In this document: piece after piece, positions 55,894-64,000 of the stretch | Numbering within the stretch: position 1 is the stretch's first letter | Layout of the letters: every line of letters begins with the position of its first letter | Assembly: GCA_963784995.1 (NCBI GenBank) | Contig: CAWATZ010000007.1 | Span: 1 to 64,000 of the forward strand | DNA length: 64,000 bases | Direction of reading: 5' to 3' | From: CAWATZ01 sp963784995 | GTDB lineage: Bacteria; Planctomycetota; Planctomycetia; Gemmatales; Gemmataceae | Notes under the pieces: generated by a model | Seen by the model: the letters and a program-made list of their open reading frames with translations, nothing else | Databases searched by the model: none | What the model was told of the DNA's origin: nothing | Translations under genes and position numbers: made by a program

Positions 55894-56553
55894 ATGAAAC
55901 GACTGCTCCTTGTCGCGCTCCTGGGGATTGTGGTGCTGCTCCAGGTTCAGAGCGTGGCCCATGCCTGGGGCGCCTTCGGCCTGTTCACCTGCGGCGGTTG
56001 CTGCAAGAAGTGCGGCTGTGAGGTTTGCATCCGGCCCTTCAACGCCTTCAGCCCGGTGATGTGTGGCAGCATGTGCGTGCAGAACTGTTGCCCGATCTAC
56101 GGCCCGCCGTGTCCCTGTGCCGCGATGGGCGGGCCAATGCCGCTGCCCTGTTCGCCAATGGTCCCCTTCGGTCTGGGACCGATGGGAATGGGAATGGGAA
56201 TGGGATCGGGAATGGGACAGCCGATGCCCATGCCGATGCACTCGCCCCCAGCACTGACCCCGGCGCCCGGTCCCGGTACAGTGCCGGCCCCGCCTCCCCC
56301 TCTGGGATCGCCTTCCAATCCTGAACCCCTGCAGAAACCGAAGGACGCGCAGACCGTCGCTTCGCAGGACAAGGAACCGGCCCCGCAGTATCCGCAACCG
56401 GGGATGCTGCCCCCCGGGATGGTACAGCCGGTGCAGCATTATCCCGTGCCGTACCCCGGCTATGCGGCATACTATCCGCCAATGTTTCCGATGATGCCGG
56501 CGTACCCGTATCCGTACCCGCCAATGATGCCGGCCTACTATCCGCAGTATTGA
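55894..56553 (+). CDS. Secreted Cys-rich and Met/Pro/Gly-rich low-complexity protein
   Basis: The 219-residue product starts at ATG 55894 with AGGAAG upstream. A signal peptide (KRLLLVALLGIVVLLQVQSVAHA) is followed by a Cys cluster (TCGGCCKKCGCEVC and SMCVQNCCPIYGPPCPC; about 15 Cys within 65 residues). The rest is Met/Gly/Pro-rich (GPMGMGMGMGSGMGQ) and then Pro/Tyr-rich (PYPYPPMMPAYYPQY) to the C-terminus. It is probably exported and may be disulphide-linked or metal-binding; function is unknown. Low-complexity repeats may vary between strains. Confidence 0.75.
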   Translation: MKRLLLVALLGIVVLLQVQSVAHAWGAFGLFTCGGCCKKCGCEVCIRPFNAFSPVMCGSMCVQNCCPIYGPPCPCAAMGGPMPLPCSPMVPFGLGPMGMGMGMGSGMGQPMPMPMHSPPALTPAPGPGTVPAPPPPLGSPSNPEPLQKPKDAQTVASQDKEPAPQYPQPGMLPPGMVQPVQHYPVPYPGYAAYYPPMFPMMPAYPYPYPPMMPAYYPQY

Positions 56554-56563
56554 CGGCTGGTTT

Positions 56564-56621
56564 GTTGAGACGCGGAGCGCGGGGGCAGGACCCCGCGCTC
56601 CGCTGCGCGTCGCGGCTAAAC
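56564..56621. repeat. Inverted repeat, GCGACGCGCAGCGGAGCGCG family (copy 4, left arm shortened)
   Basis: Right arm GCGCTCCGCTGCGCGTCGCG with GCTAAAC; the left arm lacks several bases (GACGCGGAGCGCG). It lies between convergent genes. Confidence 0.75.
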
Positions 56622-56626
56622 GGTCC

Positions 56627-57340
56627 TCACTTCATCGCCGCCGCATGCTTGTCGGCGACAGCCTTCCAGTTGACGACGTTCCACCACGCCTTGACGTAAT
56701 CGGGCCGCCGGTTCTGATACTTCAGGTAGTAGGCATGCTCCCACACGTCCAGGCCCAGGATCGGCGTCTGGCCCTCCATCAGCGGCGTGTCCTGGTTGGC
56801 CGAGCTGAGGACGTCCAGCTTGCCGCCCTTGTCCACGATCAGCCAGGCCCAGCCGCTGCCGAAGCGCTTGCCGGCCGCCGTGCTCATCTTCTCCTTGAAC
56901 TTGTCAAAGCTGCCGAAGGCGCTGTCAATGGCCTTGGCCAGGGCACCGCTGGGCTCGCCGCCCGCCTTGGGCCCCATGATCACCCAGAACAGCGAGTGAT
57001 TGGCATGGCCGCCGCCGTTGTTGATCACTGTCTGGCGGATCGCTTTCGGCACCTTGTCAATGTTGCGCATCAGCTCGTCGATCTTCATCTTGAGGAACTG
57101 GGGTTGGCCCTCCAGCGCCGTGTTCAGGTTTTTGACGTAGGCCGCGTGGTGCTTGTCGTGATGGATCTCCATCGTGCGGGCGTCGATGTACGGCTCGAGG
57201 GCGTCAAAAGCATAGGGGAGCTTGGGAAGGACGAAGCCGGCCGGCTGTTCTTCGGCGAGCAGGGAGCGGGAGCCCAGGGCCAGCGTGGCGACGCCGGCCC
57301 CCAGCGTGTGCAGCATCTGGCGGCGATTCAACGGTTGCAT
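56627..57340 (-). CDS. Iron/manganese superoxide dismutase, exported
   Basis: The 237-residue protein has a twin-arginine-like signal (NRRQMLHTLGAGVATLALGSRSLLAE) and then a complete Fe/Mn SOD. Metal ligands are visible in MEIHHDKHH, GGGHANHSLFW, and LDVWEHAYYLKYQ (Asp and His). The GGGHANH form is common in Mn types, but the metal cannot be assigned by sequence alone. It converts superoxide to peroxide and oxygen outside the cytoplasmic membrane, which fits with the periplasmic di-haem peroxidase family elsewhere in the window. Confidence 0.93.
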   Translation of the reverse strand: MQPLNRRQMLHTLGAGVATLALGSRSLLAEEQPAGFVLPKLPYAFDALEPYIDARTMEIHHDKHHAAYVKNLNTALEGQPQFLKMKIDELMRNIDKVPKAIRQTVINNGGGHANHSLFWVIMGPKAGGEPSGALAKAIDSAFGSFDKFKEKMSTAAGKRFGSGWAWLIVDKGGKLDVLSSANQDTPLMEGQTPILGLDVWEHAYYLKYQNRRPDYVKAWWNVVNWKAVADKHAAAMK

Positions 57341-57436
57341 GGTGGTCTCTCCTTGTGGTGTCCGGCACCCGGATTACCGATCGTGTGCCTGCTGGCAGCA
57401 TATCAGTCGGACCGGGGAGGGGCCACCTGCTGGAGA

Positions 57437-57486
57437 GTAGGACGGCCTTCCCAGGCCGTCCAGACGGCCTGGGAAGGCCGTCCTAC
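57437..57486. repeat. REP pair, class B (GTAG heads outward)
   Basis: Each unit is GTAG, stem GACGGCCT/AGGCCGTC and loop TCCC, the same plan as class A with a different stem. The two inverted units are separated by two bases (CA). The pair ends 8 bp from the lpxA stop. Confidence 0.9.
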
Positions 57487-57493
57487 GGATGGA

Positions 57494-58300
57494 TCAGGCC
57501 GCTTCGCGCTCCATCCAGCCGTTGATGCCGCGTTTCGAGTTGCGGATGAAGCGAACCAGTTCCTGGATCTCGGGCACTGTGCCCAGGTCCTTCTCGATCA
57601 GGGCCAGGGCGTGCGGCAGCACGTTTTCCTGGCGGAACAGGATGTGAAAGGCCTTGCGGACCGCGTCAATCGCCTCCGTCTGGATGCCGGCCCGGCGCAT
57701 GCCGATGACGTTGACGCCCATGACGACGTTGATGTTCTGCTGGATGATGAACGGCGGAATGTCCTTGCTGGAGCCCGACAGGCCGCTGAGCAGGGCCAGC
57801 CGGCCCACGTGGACAAACTGATGCACCGTGGCGTTGCCGGAGAGATAGACGCTGTCTTCCAGGACGCAATGGCCGCCCAGCATGCAGCCGTTGGCCAGCA
57901 AGCAGTTGCTGCCGATCACGCAATCGTGGCCCACGTGCGAGCTGGCCATGAAAAAGTTGCTGTTGCCGATGCGCGTCACCCACGATTCGGTGGTGCCGCG
58001 ATGGACCGTGACCGATTCGCGGAAGATGTTGTTGGCCCCGATCTCCAGCCGGGTGGCTTCGCCTTTGTACTTGAGGTGCTGTGGCGCCTCGCCCAGGACG
58101 GCGTAGCTGCAGACGACGTTGTTGGGGCCCATCGTCAGCGGCCCGAAGAGGTGGACGCCCGGCTTGAGAACACAGCCGGGGCCGATGCGGACTTCGCCCT
58201 GGATCACCACGTAAGGACCAACCTGGACATCCTCCGCCAGGTCGGCCTCGGCGGAGATGATGGCCGTGGGATGAACACGAGCGGATTTCGCAATCGGCAT
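57494..58300 (-). CDS. lpxA: UDP-N-acetylglucosamine acyltransferase LpxA
   Basis: The 268-residue protein has left-handed beta-helix hexapeptide repeats (VHPTAIISAEADLAEDVQVGPYVVIQ and on) and the catalytic His in FMASSHVGHDCVIG. The C-terminal helical part (MRRAGIQTEAIDAVRKAFHILFR) is normal. LpxA starts lipid A synthesis by adding a hydroxyacyl chain to UDP-GlcNAc. No other lipid A gene is in the window. It implies an outer membrane with lipid A-like molecules. Confidence 0.93.
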   Translation of the reverse strand: MPIAKSARVHPTAIISAEADLAEDVQVGPYVVIQGEVRIGPGCVLKPGVHLFGPLTMGPNNVVCSYAVLGEAPQHLKYKGEATRLEIGANNIFRESVTVHRGTTESWVTRIGNSNFFMASSHVGHDCVIGSNCLLANGCMLGGHCVLEDSVYLSGNATVHQFVHVGRLALLSGLSGSSKDIPPFIIQQNINVVMGVNVIGMRRAGIQTEAIDAVRKAFHILFRQENVLPHALALIEKDLGTVPEIQELVRFIRNSKRGINGWMEREAA

Positions 58301-58490
58301 GGCGGCACCCGTCCTCAGCGTCCTCTGGCAGCAGTTCTCAGGGACTTTCCTGAGCGCTCCTGCCGGCTGACGAATGACCGAGACGAACCTCGGGCCGGTT
58401 TCCTCCAGGGAGGAATGGTCGATACCTATACGTCTTCTTCATCCTCGATGCCAGAGCAATTTGCGGGCTGGGTATCCCTTTCAGGCCAGC

Positions 58491-58688
58491 CGAGCCGCGC
58501 ACGCAGCGCAGCGGAGTAAGCGGCCTTGCGGGCATCCGGGCCGCTTACTCCGCTGCGCTGCGTGCGCGGCTCGGACAATCGCTTACTCCGCTGCGCTGCA
58601 TGCGCGGCTCGGACAACCGCTTACTCCGCTGCGCTGCGTGCGCGGCTCGGACAACCGCTTACTCCGCTGCGCTGCGTGCGCGGCTCGG
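58491..58688. repeat. 38-bp tandem array of the CGCTTACTCCGCTGCGCTGC unit
   Basis: An inverted copy (58491-58523) is followed by four direct copies starting at 58542, 58580, 58618 and 58656, exactly 38 bp apart. The array provides the last codons and TAA stop (58621-58623) of the TPR gene on the minus strand. The stretch 58301-58490 before it holds nothing recognised. Confidence 0.93.
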
Positions 58689-60105
58689 CGACCTCTCCGG
58701 CCCAGCGCAAACCCCGTGCCGGATCACCCTCCCGCAGGGCGGTACTGGCCGCCGGCCGGCCCAGGGTCGATTGCACCCGCAGCACGGCATTCAGCTTGCG
58801 CGTGATTGCCGCCACCTCCTGGGATTGGCCGTTCTGGTGCAACGCCAGGAGCAATCGGCGGATCACGCTCGGGCGATCCTCGCCCTGGTCGAGGGCCTGC
58901 TGGAGTTGCTCGATCACTCCCTCCCGGTCGCCTTGCATCTCGGCGAGCTGGGCCCGGGCCAGGCTCACCCGCAGCCAGTCGGGCCGCAGCCGGGCCGCCT
59001 GGTCCAGCTGCTTCCGGGCCTCGTGCAGCGCTTCGGAGCTTCTCTGGCCCTGGCGAGCCTGCCACAGCAGTCGCAGCGCCTGGCCCAGGCGGCTGAACGG
59101 CCCATTGATCCTCTCCACAGTGTGGACGTCGCTGAGGGCCTGTTCGATCCCGGCTTCGTCGTTCGCCTCCAGGGCCAGGTCCAGCAGCAGCAGCCGCAGG
59201 CGCAGGTCGCTCTGGTGCTCGGGATGGCGGGCCAACTCCTCACAGAGACTGCGGCCTTCGTTCACGTTGCCCAGGCGGAAATGGACCTCGGCCAGGCTGC
59301 CGAGCAGGCGGGCCTGGTCGCCGAGCTTCCGGTCGCCGACGCCCAGTTTCAGTTGCTGGAGTTTTTCCGTCAATTCCATCCGGGCCTCGTCGAGCCGGGA
59401 CCGGGCGGCCAGCAACGCAGCCTTGCGGCACGGATCAGCGGCCAGCGGACCCGCCAGGGCATCGTCCAGCAGTTCCTGGACCTGCGGGTCTTGTTGCTGG
59501 GCGCTGAGCAGTTCCGCACGCAGCAGGGTGATCTCGAGCGTTTGGTCCGTGGCGGCAGCTTGCTCCAGGGCCTGCTCAACCAGTGCCCACCGACGCTGAC
59601 CGGGTTCGCGCTGCAGCTGGCGCTGCATCTCCAGCCGGGCGAGGTCGAGCCAGGCCGTCACGGGCAGAGGGCCCAGGGCCATCGCCTTGCGGTAATTGTC
59701 CACGGCATCGTCCAGCTGATTCCGCAGCCAGTGGGCATTGCCCATGCCCAGGTAGGCCGTGGGATTGTTCGGCTCAACCTCGGCCACGCGCTGATATGCC
59801 GAGTGCATCCGCGCAGGGTCTTCGATCTGTTCGCAGCATTGTCCGAGGAGCAGGTCGATCCGGGGGAGCAGGTCCGGCTTGCCCAGGTTCTCGCGGGCCC
59901 GTTCCAGCAGGTCCGCCGCCTCGAACCAGCGGCGCTCGGCCAGTCGCAGCCGGGCCTCCTGGAAGTCGGCCGTCGGATCCTGACCGCGATCCCGGTGCAG
60001 CGGGCTGATTTCCGGCACGATCTCCCGCTTCGGATTGGGCATTTCGAGGTTCGGAATCAGGAGAAGACCCAGAAGCCAGGCCAGCAGCTTGCCGTTGATC
60101 TTCAC
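58621..60105 (-). CDS. TPR repeat protein ending inside a repeat array
   Basis: The 494-residue protein starts with GTG 60105 (VKINGKLLAWLLGLLLIPNL), a probable signal anchor; GGAGG sits nine bases upstream. It has many tetratricopeptide units (RRWFEAADLLERARENLGKPD, NNPTAYLGMGNAHWLRNQLDDAVDNYRKAMALGP) and helical stretches throughout. The last 23 residues (AEPRTQRSGVSGCPSRARSAAE) are encoded by the 38-bp repeat array. The original C-terminus may have been cut off by the repeats. The function is unknown; scaffold roles are typical of TPR proteins. Confidence 0.8.
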   Translation of the reverse strand: MKINGKLLAWLLGLLLIPNLEMPNPKREIVPEISPLHRDRGQDPTADFQEARLRLAERRWFEAADLLERARENLGKPDLLPRIDLLLGQCCEQIEDPARMHSAYQRVAEVEPNNPTAYLGMGNAHWLRNQLDDAVDNYRKAMALGPLPVTAWLDLARLEMQRQLQREPGQRRWALVEQALEQAAATDQTLEITLLRAELLSAQQQDPQVQELLDDALAGPLAADPCRKAALLAARSRLDEARMELTEKLQQLKLGVGDRKLGDQARLLGSLAEVHFRLGNVNEGRSLCEELARHPEHQSDLRLRLLLLDLALEANDEAGIEQALSDVHTVERINGPFSRLGQALRLLWQARQGQRSSEALHEARKQLDQAARLRPDWLRVSLARAQLAEMQGDREGVIEQLQQALDQGEDRPSVIRRLLLALHQNGQSQEVAAITRKLNAVLRVQSTLGRPAASTALREGDPARGLRWAGEVAEPRTQRSGVSGCPSRARSAAE

Positions 60106-60290
60106 AGCGACCCCCTCCAAGGGCGGGGCGGAGTCTAGTGGCGGTGTCGGGGGAAGTCAAGACAGGCGCCGGGCCAGCCGCCACGCCGCCCGGCGAGTTT
60201 TTCCCGGTTTCGCTGGGCGCGGCCGCGGCAGCCGTTACAATGGCAAGAGTGGGTTGTGGGGGACGCCCAGGCACGTCGGGAGAGGAAACC

Positions 60291-62954
60291 ATGCGGCAAC
60301 TGGTGCGTGGCGTGGGTGGTTTGCTGGCCGGGTCGCTGCTGCTGGGCAGCGTCTGGCTGGTCCTGGCCCAACCGGGCGGCAAGCAGCGGCCGCAAGAGGA
60401 AGTGGAAGATCCCAAACCCCGGCCCAACCGGCAGATCCACGATCCCGACGCCGAGGCGCCGGCCCGCCCCGTGGAAGCGCAGGCGGAGAGCCTGGCCCAG
60501 GCCGCCCGGACGGCCTCGCGCCAGGCCGTGAAGATCCTGTTCCAGGAGTTGGCGACGCCGCATGACCTGGTCAGCTTCTCGACATCCAACAGGAAGACCG
60601 CCATCAAGCCCATCCCGGAGCGGATTACCGACGCCAAGAACCAGATCAAGCGGCTTCCGGCCAAGATGGAACTGCTCCCGATCGATCCAAAGGGCAAGAT
60701 GTTCCATCCCTCGGAAGGGATCACCCAGATTCAGCCATACGAAGAGATTGCCCTGCGGGCCGTCGAGCAGTTCCTGAAAGGCAACCACGAGACGCTGTCG
60801 CAACTCAACAAAAACTACGTGCCGCGGATGGAGAAACTGAAGGCCGCCGAGAAGGTGCTGCGCGAGGTCGCTGGCTACCACGCGTCGGCCCGGCAGCTCA
60901 AGGAGCGCGCCGGAGACGACTGGCTCGAGGTCGAGCAGAAACTGCGCCTGAGTCTGCTCGACGTCCTGGTGCAGCAACTGCAAGAACTGGTCGCGACCAA
61001 GGACTGGGACGCGGCCCTGAACATGGGCCGGCAGCTGGCGGAGAACTTCACCCTGAAGGAAGACCGGAGGAAGATCGCCAAACCGCTGGCCGACCTGCTC
61101 CGGGAAGCCCTGGAGAGCCCGCTGGCCCGGCAGCAGGACAAGGTGCGCGAGGTGCGGCAAAAGCTGGCCGAGGTGGAAATGCAGCTTCCCAATGACGAGT
61201 CGATCCGCGCCGTCAGTGCCAGCCTGAAGAGGAAAGCGGAACTGCTGCTGGTCGAAGCCAACCGGGCCGTGGACATCAACAAGGATTATGCGAAGGCCCA
61301 GGACTTGCTAGCCCTGGCAGAAGACTATTACCCGCAACTGCCCGGACTGCGGGAATTGCGGCAGAAGATCACCCAGACTTACCCGATCCTCCGAATCGGC
61401 GTTCGCAGCCTGGCGGTCAGCCAGGAGCAAAAATTACGGCTGTCGCCCGCCTGGGCCACCACGGATACGGAGCTGCGGGCCGTGGAGCTGCTGTTCGAGA
61501 GCCTGATCAAGGTCAGTCCCGATGCGGACGGCGGCGAGCGTTTCCTGCCGGGCCTGGCCCTGGGTCGGCCGCAGATTGTCCCGCGCGGCCGGCTGGTGCA
61601 GCTGCCGCGGGCCTGGTGGTCGAACAGCAAGCCGCTGACGTCGGCGGACGTGCAGTCCAGCATCGCTCTGCTCAAGGAGGGGGCCACCCCGGGCCTGGCC
61701 CTGGGGCGGGCCCCGGCCTGGGGCGACCTGCTGGACCGGGACGCACCGGCGCACGATCCGTTCCGGATCCACGTCAACTTCCAGCAGGGGTACGTCGAGC
61801 CGCTGTCGCTGATGACCTTCAAGATCGTGCCGGAGCGGGCCAAGATCGGCAAATCGCCCGCGACGCTGGACTTTGCCCACGACCCGGTCGGCAGTGGTCC
61901 GTTCACCTTCGCGGGGGTCAAGTCCGACGGCGGCCGGACCCAGGCGGTCTTCCTGGCCAACCCGATGTACGGCCTGCGCTCGAACAAACGCAATCTGCCG
62001 GGCATCCGCGAGGTTCGCCTGATCCAGTACGTCAACCCGATCGAAGACTGGAAGGACCCGCAGCTGGGGCTGCACGTGCTGCTGGACCTGACGGCAGACG
62101 AGGCGCACCAGCTGCGGCAGCGAGGGCGCGAGCTGAATCTGACGATGCCCGCGCCCTTGCCCGGCAACCGTCGGGTGTACTTCCTGGCCGTGAACCATGG
62201 CACCCGGCAGTTGCAGGACGCCAAGGTTCGGCGCGCGCTGGCCCTGGCCATTGACCGGGAAACGCTGCTCACGGGGTTCCGCGGCGAGCTGAAGCAGGAG
62301 GTCCACAAGGCGCTGAACGCCCCGTTCCCGGCCGGCAGCTGGCCCCTGGACCCGAGGTTCCACAACCGGACCAACAAGGAGAGCCTGGACCCGTTCGATG
62401 CCGCCCTGGCGAAGTCCTTGCTGAGCCAGGCGCGGGGCCCCAAGGATCCCCCGATCCGGCTGACGCTGAAGTATCCTCGGGGCGACGATGCCGTGCGCAG
62501 CAGTATGCAGGGGCTTGCCGACATGGTCGCCGCGAACACGGAAGGCGGCATTCAGCTGACGCTGGAGGAGCGGGATGCGTACAAGCTGCGTGAGGACGTG
62601 GAGGAACGCCAGGGGTACGAACTGGCCTATTACCACTACGATTTCCCGGACGAAACCTACTGGCTGGGACCGCTGCTGGGACAGCGGGTGCTGGCACAGG
62701 GCAACTACCTCAAGTACGAGAACGGTCCGCTGGGAACGGACCTGTTGCAGGCCCAGGGGCTGCGGAACTTTCCCGAGATCCAGGGGGTGATGCGGCGGAT
62801 TCACCAGCGGCTGCTCGAGGAAATGCCGCTGATTCCCCTGTGGCAGCTGGACCCGCTGCTGACCCTGCGCGACGATCTGAAGGCGCCCCCCTTCAATCCC
62901 TGGCTGGTGTTCACGGACGTCGATCAGTGGCGGCTGGAAGCCAGGGAGAGGTAA
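60291..62954 (+). CDS. Family 5 solute-binding protein with large N-terminal helical region
   Basis: The 887-residue protein starts at ATG 60291 (MRQLVRGVGGLLAGSLLLGS) with AGAGGAAA upstream and a signal peptide. Residues 60-370 are mostly helical with coiled-coil stretches (VREVRQKLAEVEMQL, ELLLVEANRAVDINKDYAKAQDLL). The rest is a peptide/nickel-type SBP_bac_5 domain (LRAVELLFESLIKV, LDFAHDPVGSGPFTFAGV, VRRALALAIDRETLLTGFRGE, YHYDFPDETYWLGPLLG). No transporter permease or ATPase is adjacent. The N-terminal region is not part of ordinary substrate-binding proteins, so the role may differ from plain uptake. Confidence 0.85.
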   Translation: MRQLVRGVGGLLAGSLLLGSVWLVLAQPGGKQRPQEEVEDPKPRPNRQIHDPDAEAPARPVEAQAESLAQAARTASRQAVKILFQELATPHDLVSFSTSNRKTAIKPIPERITDAKNQIKRLPAKMELLPIDPKGKMFHPSEGITQIQPYEEIALRAVEQFLKGNHETLSQLNKNYVPRMEKLKAAEKVLREVAGYHASARQLKERAGDDWLEVEQKLRLSLLDVLVQQLQELVATKDWDAALNMGRQLAENFTLKEDRRKIAKPLADLLREALESPLARQQDKVREVRQKLAEVEMQLPNDESIRAVSASLKRKAELLLVEANRAVDINKDYAKAQDLLALAEDYYPQLPGLRELRQKITQTYPILRIGVRSLAVSQEQKLRLSPAWATTDTELRAVELLFESLIKVSPDADGGERFLPGLALGRPQIVPRGRLVQLPRAWWSNSKPLTSADVQSSIALLKEGATPGLALGRAPAWGDLLDRDAPAHDPFRIHVNFQQGYVEPLSLMTFKIVPERAKIGKSPATLDFAHDPVGSGPFTFAGVKSDGGRTQAVFLANPMYGLRSNKRNLPGIREVRLIQYVNPIEDWKDPQLGLHVLLDLTADEAHQLRQRGRELNLTMPAPLPGNRRVYFLAVNHGTRQLQDAKVRRALALAIDRETLLTGFRGELKQEVHKALNAPFPAGSWPLDPRFHNRTNKESLDPFDAALAKSLLSQARGPKDPPIRLTLKYPRGDDAVRSSMQGLADMVAANTEGGIQLTLEERDAYKLREDVEERQGYELAYYHYDFPDETYWLGPLLGQRVLAQGNYLKYENGPLGTDLLQAQGLRNFPEIQGVMRRIHQRLLEEMPLIPLWQLDPLLTLRDDLKAPPFNPWLVFTDVDQWRLEARER

Positions 62955-63030
62955 CTGGTCCTCTCAGGGAGGGGAGCGGCGGGTTTGAACCGGCGGAATG
63001 CGAGCCGGCTAACTTTCCCCTGGGAACTGA

Positions 63031-63059
63031 TTGCCCCGGAGCCTCGTCTGAAAGATAAT
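63031..63059 (+). promoter_or_regulatory. Possible sigma-70 promoter for the caspase-like gene
   Basis: TTGCCC at 63031-63036 and GATAAT at 63054-63059 are separated by 17 bases and lie 58 bp upstream of ATG 63118. The spacing is ideal and the boxes are fair, but planctomycete promoters are poorly defined, so this is a suggestion only. Confidence 0.35.
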
Positions 63060-63117
63060 CGGACGAATCATCCCATCCGGGCTGCGATTGTCCAGAGAAA
63101 GGGCAGAGGTCTCACTC

Positions 63118-64000
63118 ATGGCTGCGGTCGTCCAGGCGAAATGTCCCCACTGTCACAAGGTGCTGCGAATCCCCAGCGCCTGGTTGAACAGGCAGATGCG
63201 CTGCAAGCACTGCGGCCAGACCATCCAGCCGAGCAAGCCGGCTGCCGGCGTGCGTGCCGCAACGCCGCCTCCGCCGCCAGCCCGGAACGTCCCCGTCGGC
63301 TACAACCATCCGCCTCTGCCGCAAGCCGCCGTTCCTGCCGTTGCGGAGCCGGTGCCTGCCAAACGCACACCAGCTCCACCGCAGCCGAAGCCTGCCGCCG
63401 TGCCGAACGCCAGTCCCATCAAGTCGGCCGTCCCCCCGCCTGCTCCTTCCGGAATCCCGGTCGCGCCGGTCGTCGCCGCACCGCCCCCGGCGTCTCCGAG
63501 TGACGGCCTGTTCGGCGACCTGGGCGCTTCCGAGCCGGTCCGCTCGCCGCGCGGCCGGCGGCGGCGCCAGAAGGGCGGTAACTGGATGCCCCTCGTTCTG
63601 GTCTTGCTGGTCCTGGCCACCGGCATCGCGGTTGGCGTTTACTTCTCCTGGCCGACGATCGGCGCCGCTTTCAACGGCGGCACCAAGGCCGTCGCCGAGA
63701 ACAGCAAGACCAAGGGCGAGGAGACGTCCGGCCGGACCACCATCAAGGATTCCGGCAGGAACACAGACCCGGGCAAGAAGGGGGACCCCGGCAAGACCGT
63801 GGACAATCCCGGCGACAAAACGGCGTACCCACGCCGCGCCATGATTGTCAGCGTCCACAACTACCTCTACGCCAATCCGACGCACGCCGGGATGCCGGGC
63901 GGCGGCCGGAACGTCACCAACCTGAAGGCCGCCTTGACCAAGGGACTGAAAATTCCCAACAACCAGATCCTTCACGTCAGTGACATTGCCCCCGCCGGCA
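63118..64000 (+). CDS. Zinc-ribbon / caspase-like (C14) membrane protein, 5' part (cut at right edge)
   Basis: From ATG 63118 the frame is open to the window end (294 codons seen). It starts with a zinc ribbon (KCPHCHKVLRIPSAWLNRQ then CKHC, residues 8-31), followed by a Pro/Ala-rich linker (about 40-140). A membrane helix (WMPLVLVLLVLATGIAVGVYF, about 160-180) leads to a Lys/Gly/Asp-rich linker. The visible C-terminal part RRAMIVSVHNYLYANPTHAG and NLKAALTKGLKIPNNQILHVSD is the first strand and helix of a caspase-like peptidase domain. The catalytic His and Cys would lie past the edge. Such fusions are frequent in planctomycetes. Confidence 0.8.
   Translation, partial: MAAVVQAKCPHCHKVLRIPSAWLNRQMRCKHCGQTIQPSKPAAGVRAATPPPPPARNVPVGYNHPPLPQAAVPAVAEPVPAKRTPAPPQPKPAAVPNASPIKSAVPPPAPSGIPVAPVVAAPPPASPSDGLFGDLGASEPVRSPRGRRRRQKGGNWMPLVLVLLVLATGIAVGVYFSWPTIGAAFNGGTKAVAENSKTKGEETSGRTTIKDSGRNTDPGKKGDPGKTVDNPGDKTAYPRRAMIVSVHNYLYANPTHAGMPGGGRNVTNLKAALTKGLKIPNNQILHVSDIAPAG

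Overview
This window is high-GC bacterial chromosome and reads as a planctomycete, most likely of the Gemmata group (Gemmataceae). Supporting signs are a TIGR03067-type secreted protein, FHA/zinc-ribbon/Ser-Thr kinases, kinase-WD40 and sigma-factor fusions, a zinc-ribbon/caspase-like protein, an M50-HlyD protein with a PqqD-like N-terminus, hopanoid genes (shc-hpnH-hpnG) and lpxA. Species cannot be named from the sequence alone. No rRNA or tRNA gene was recognised.

Layout. 1-7.2 kb: a minus-strand MoxR / di-haem peroxidase / small protein / DUF58 / BatA-type VWA / membrane protein locus. 7.5-9.4 kb: a degenerate class I amidotransferase and a sigma-70 factor. 10-15.2 kb: a REC-GGDEF diguanylate cyclase and the hopanoid genes shc, hpnH, hpnG. 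15.5-18.3 kb: two small proteins, an EcfT/EcfA pair, and an antitoxin with a truncated VapC. 18.3-28 kb: an accessory-looking block with a TIGR03067-PDZ protein, two paralogous FHA-kinases, a kinase-WD40 protein with ten near-identical repeats, and a REP-associated transposase (RAYT) embedded in arrays of its probable REP palindromes. 28-33 kb: an ECF sigma factor, hisH, hisA and an EF-G-like protein. 33-39.3 kb: an ECF-sigma/efflux-adaptor fusion, ExbB with two ExbD-like proteins, queF, rbfA and a toxin-antitoxin-like pair. 39.5-49 kb: PepF and a three-gene minus-strand operon of HlyD-like proteins (GAF-HlyD, HlyD-WD40, PqqD/M50-HlyD). 49-64 kb: a secreted WD40 protein, two secreted metallopeptidases, two E2-like acyltransferases, a Cys/Met/Pro-rich protein, superoxide dismutase, lpxA, a TPR protein, a family 5 solute-binding protein and the start of a caspase-like gene cut by the right edge.

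The most striking feature is the density of palindromic intergenic repeats. At least eight families sit between genes, often inside apparent operons. Thirty copies of one family have a GTAG head followed by an 8-bp stem and a 4-nt loop, which is the architecture of REP elements mobilised by RAYT transposases. A RAYT gene lies between 12 copies on one side and 10 on the other. In four genes the TAG stop codon is the TAG of a GTAG repeat head.

Several genes are interrupted by single-base indels (DUF58, shc at four sites, ecfT, an FHA-kinase, the kinase-WD40 gene, exbB and a metallopeptidase). Because the reading resumes cleanly each time, sequencing or assembly error is more likely than decay; these genes are annotated at full span with the break positions.
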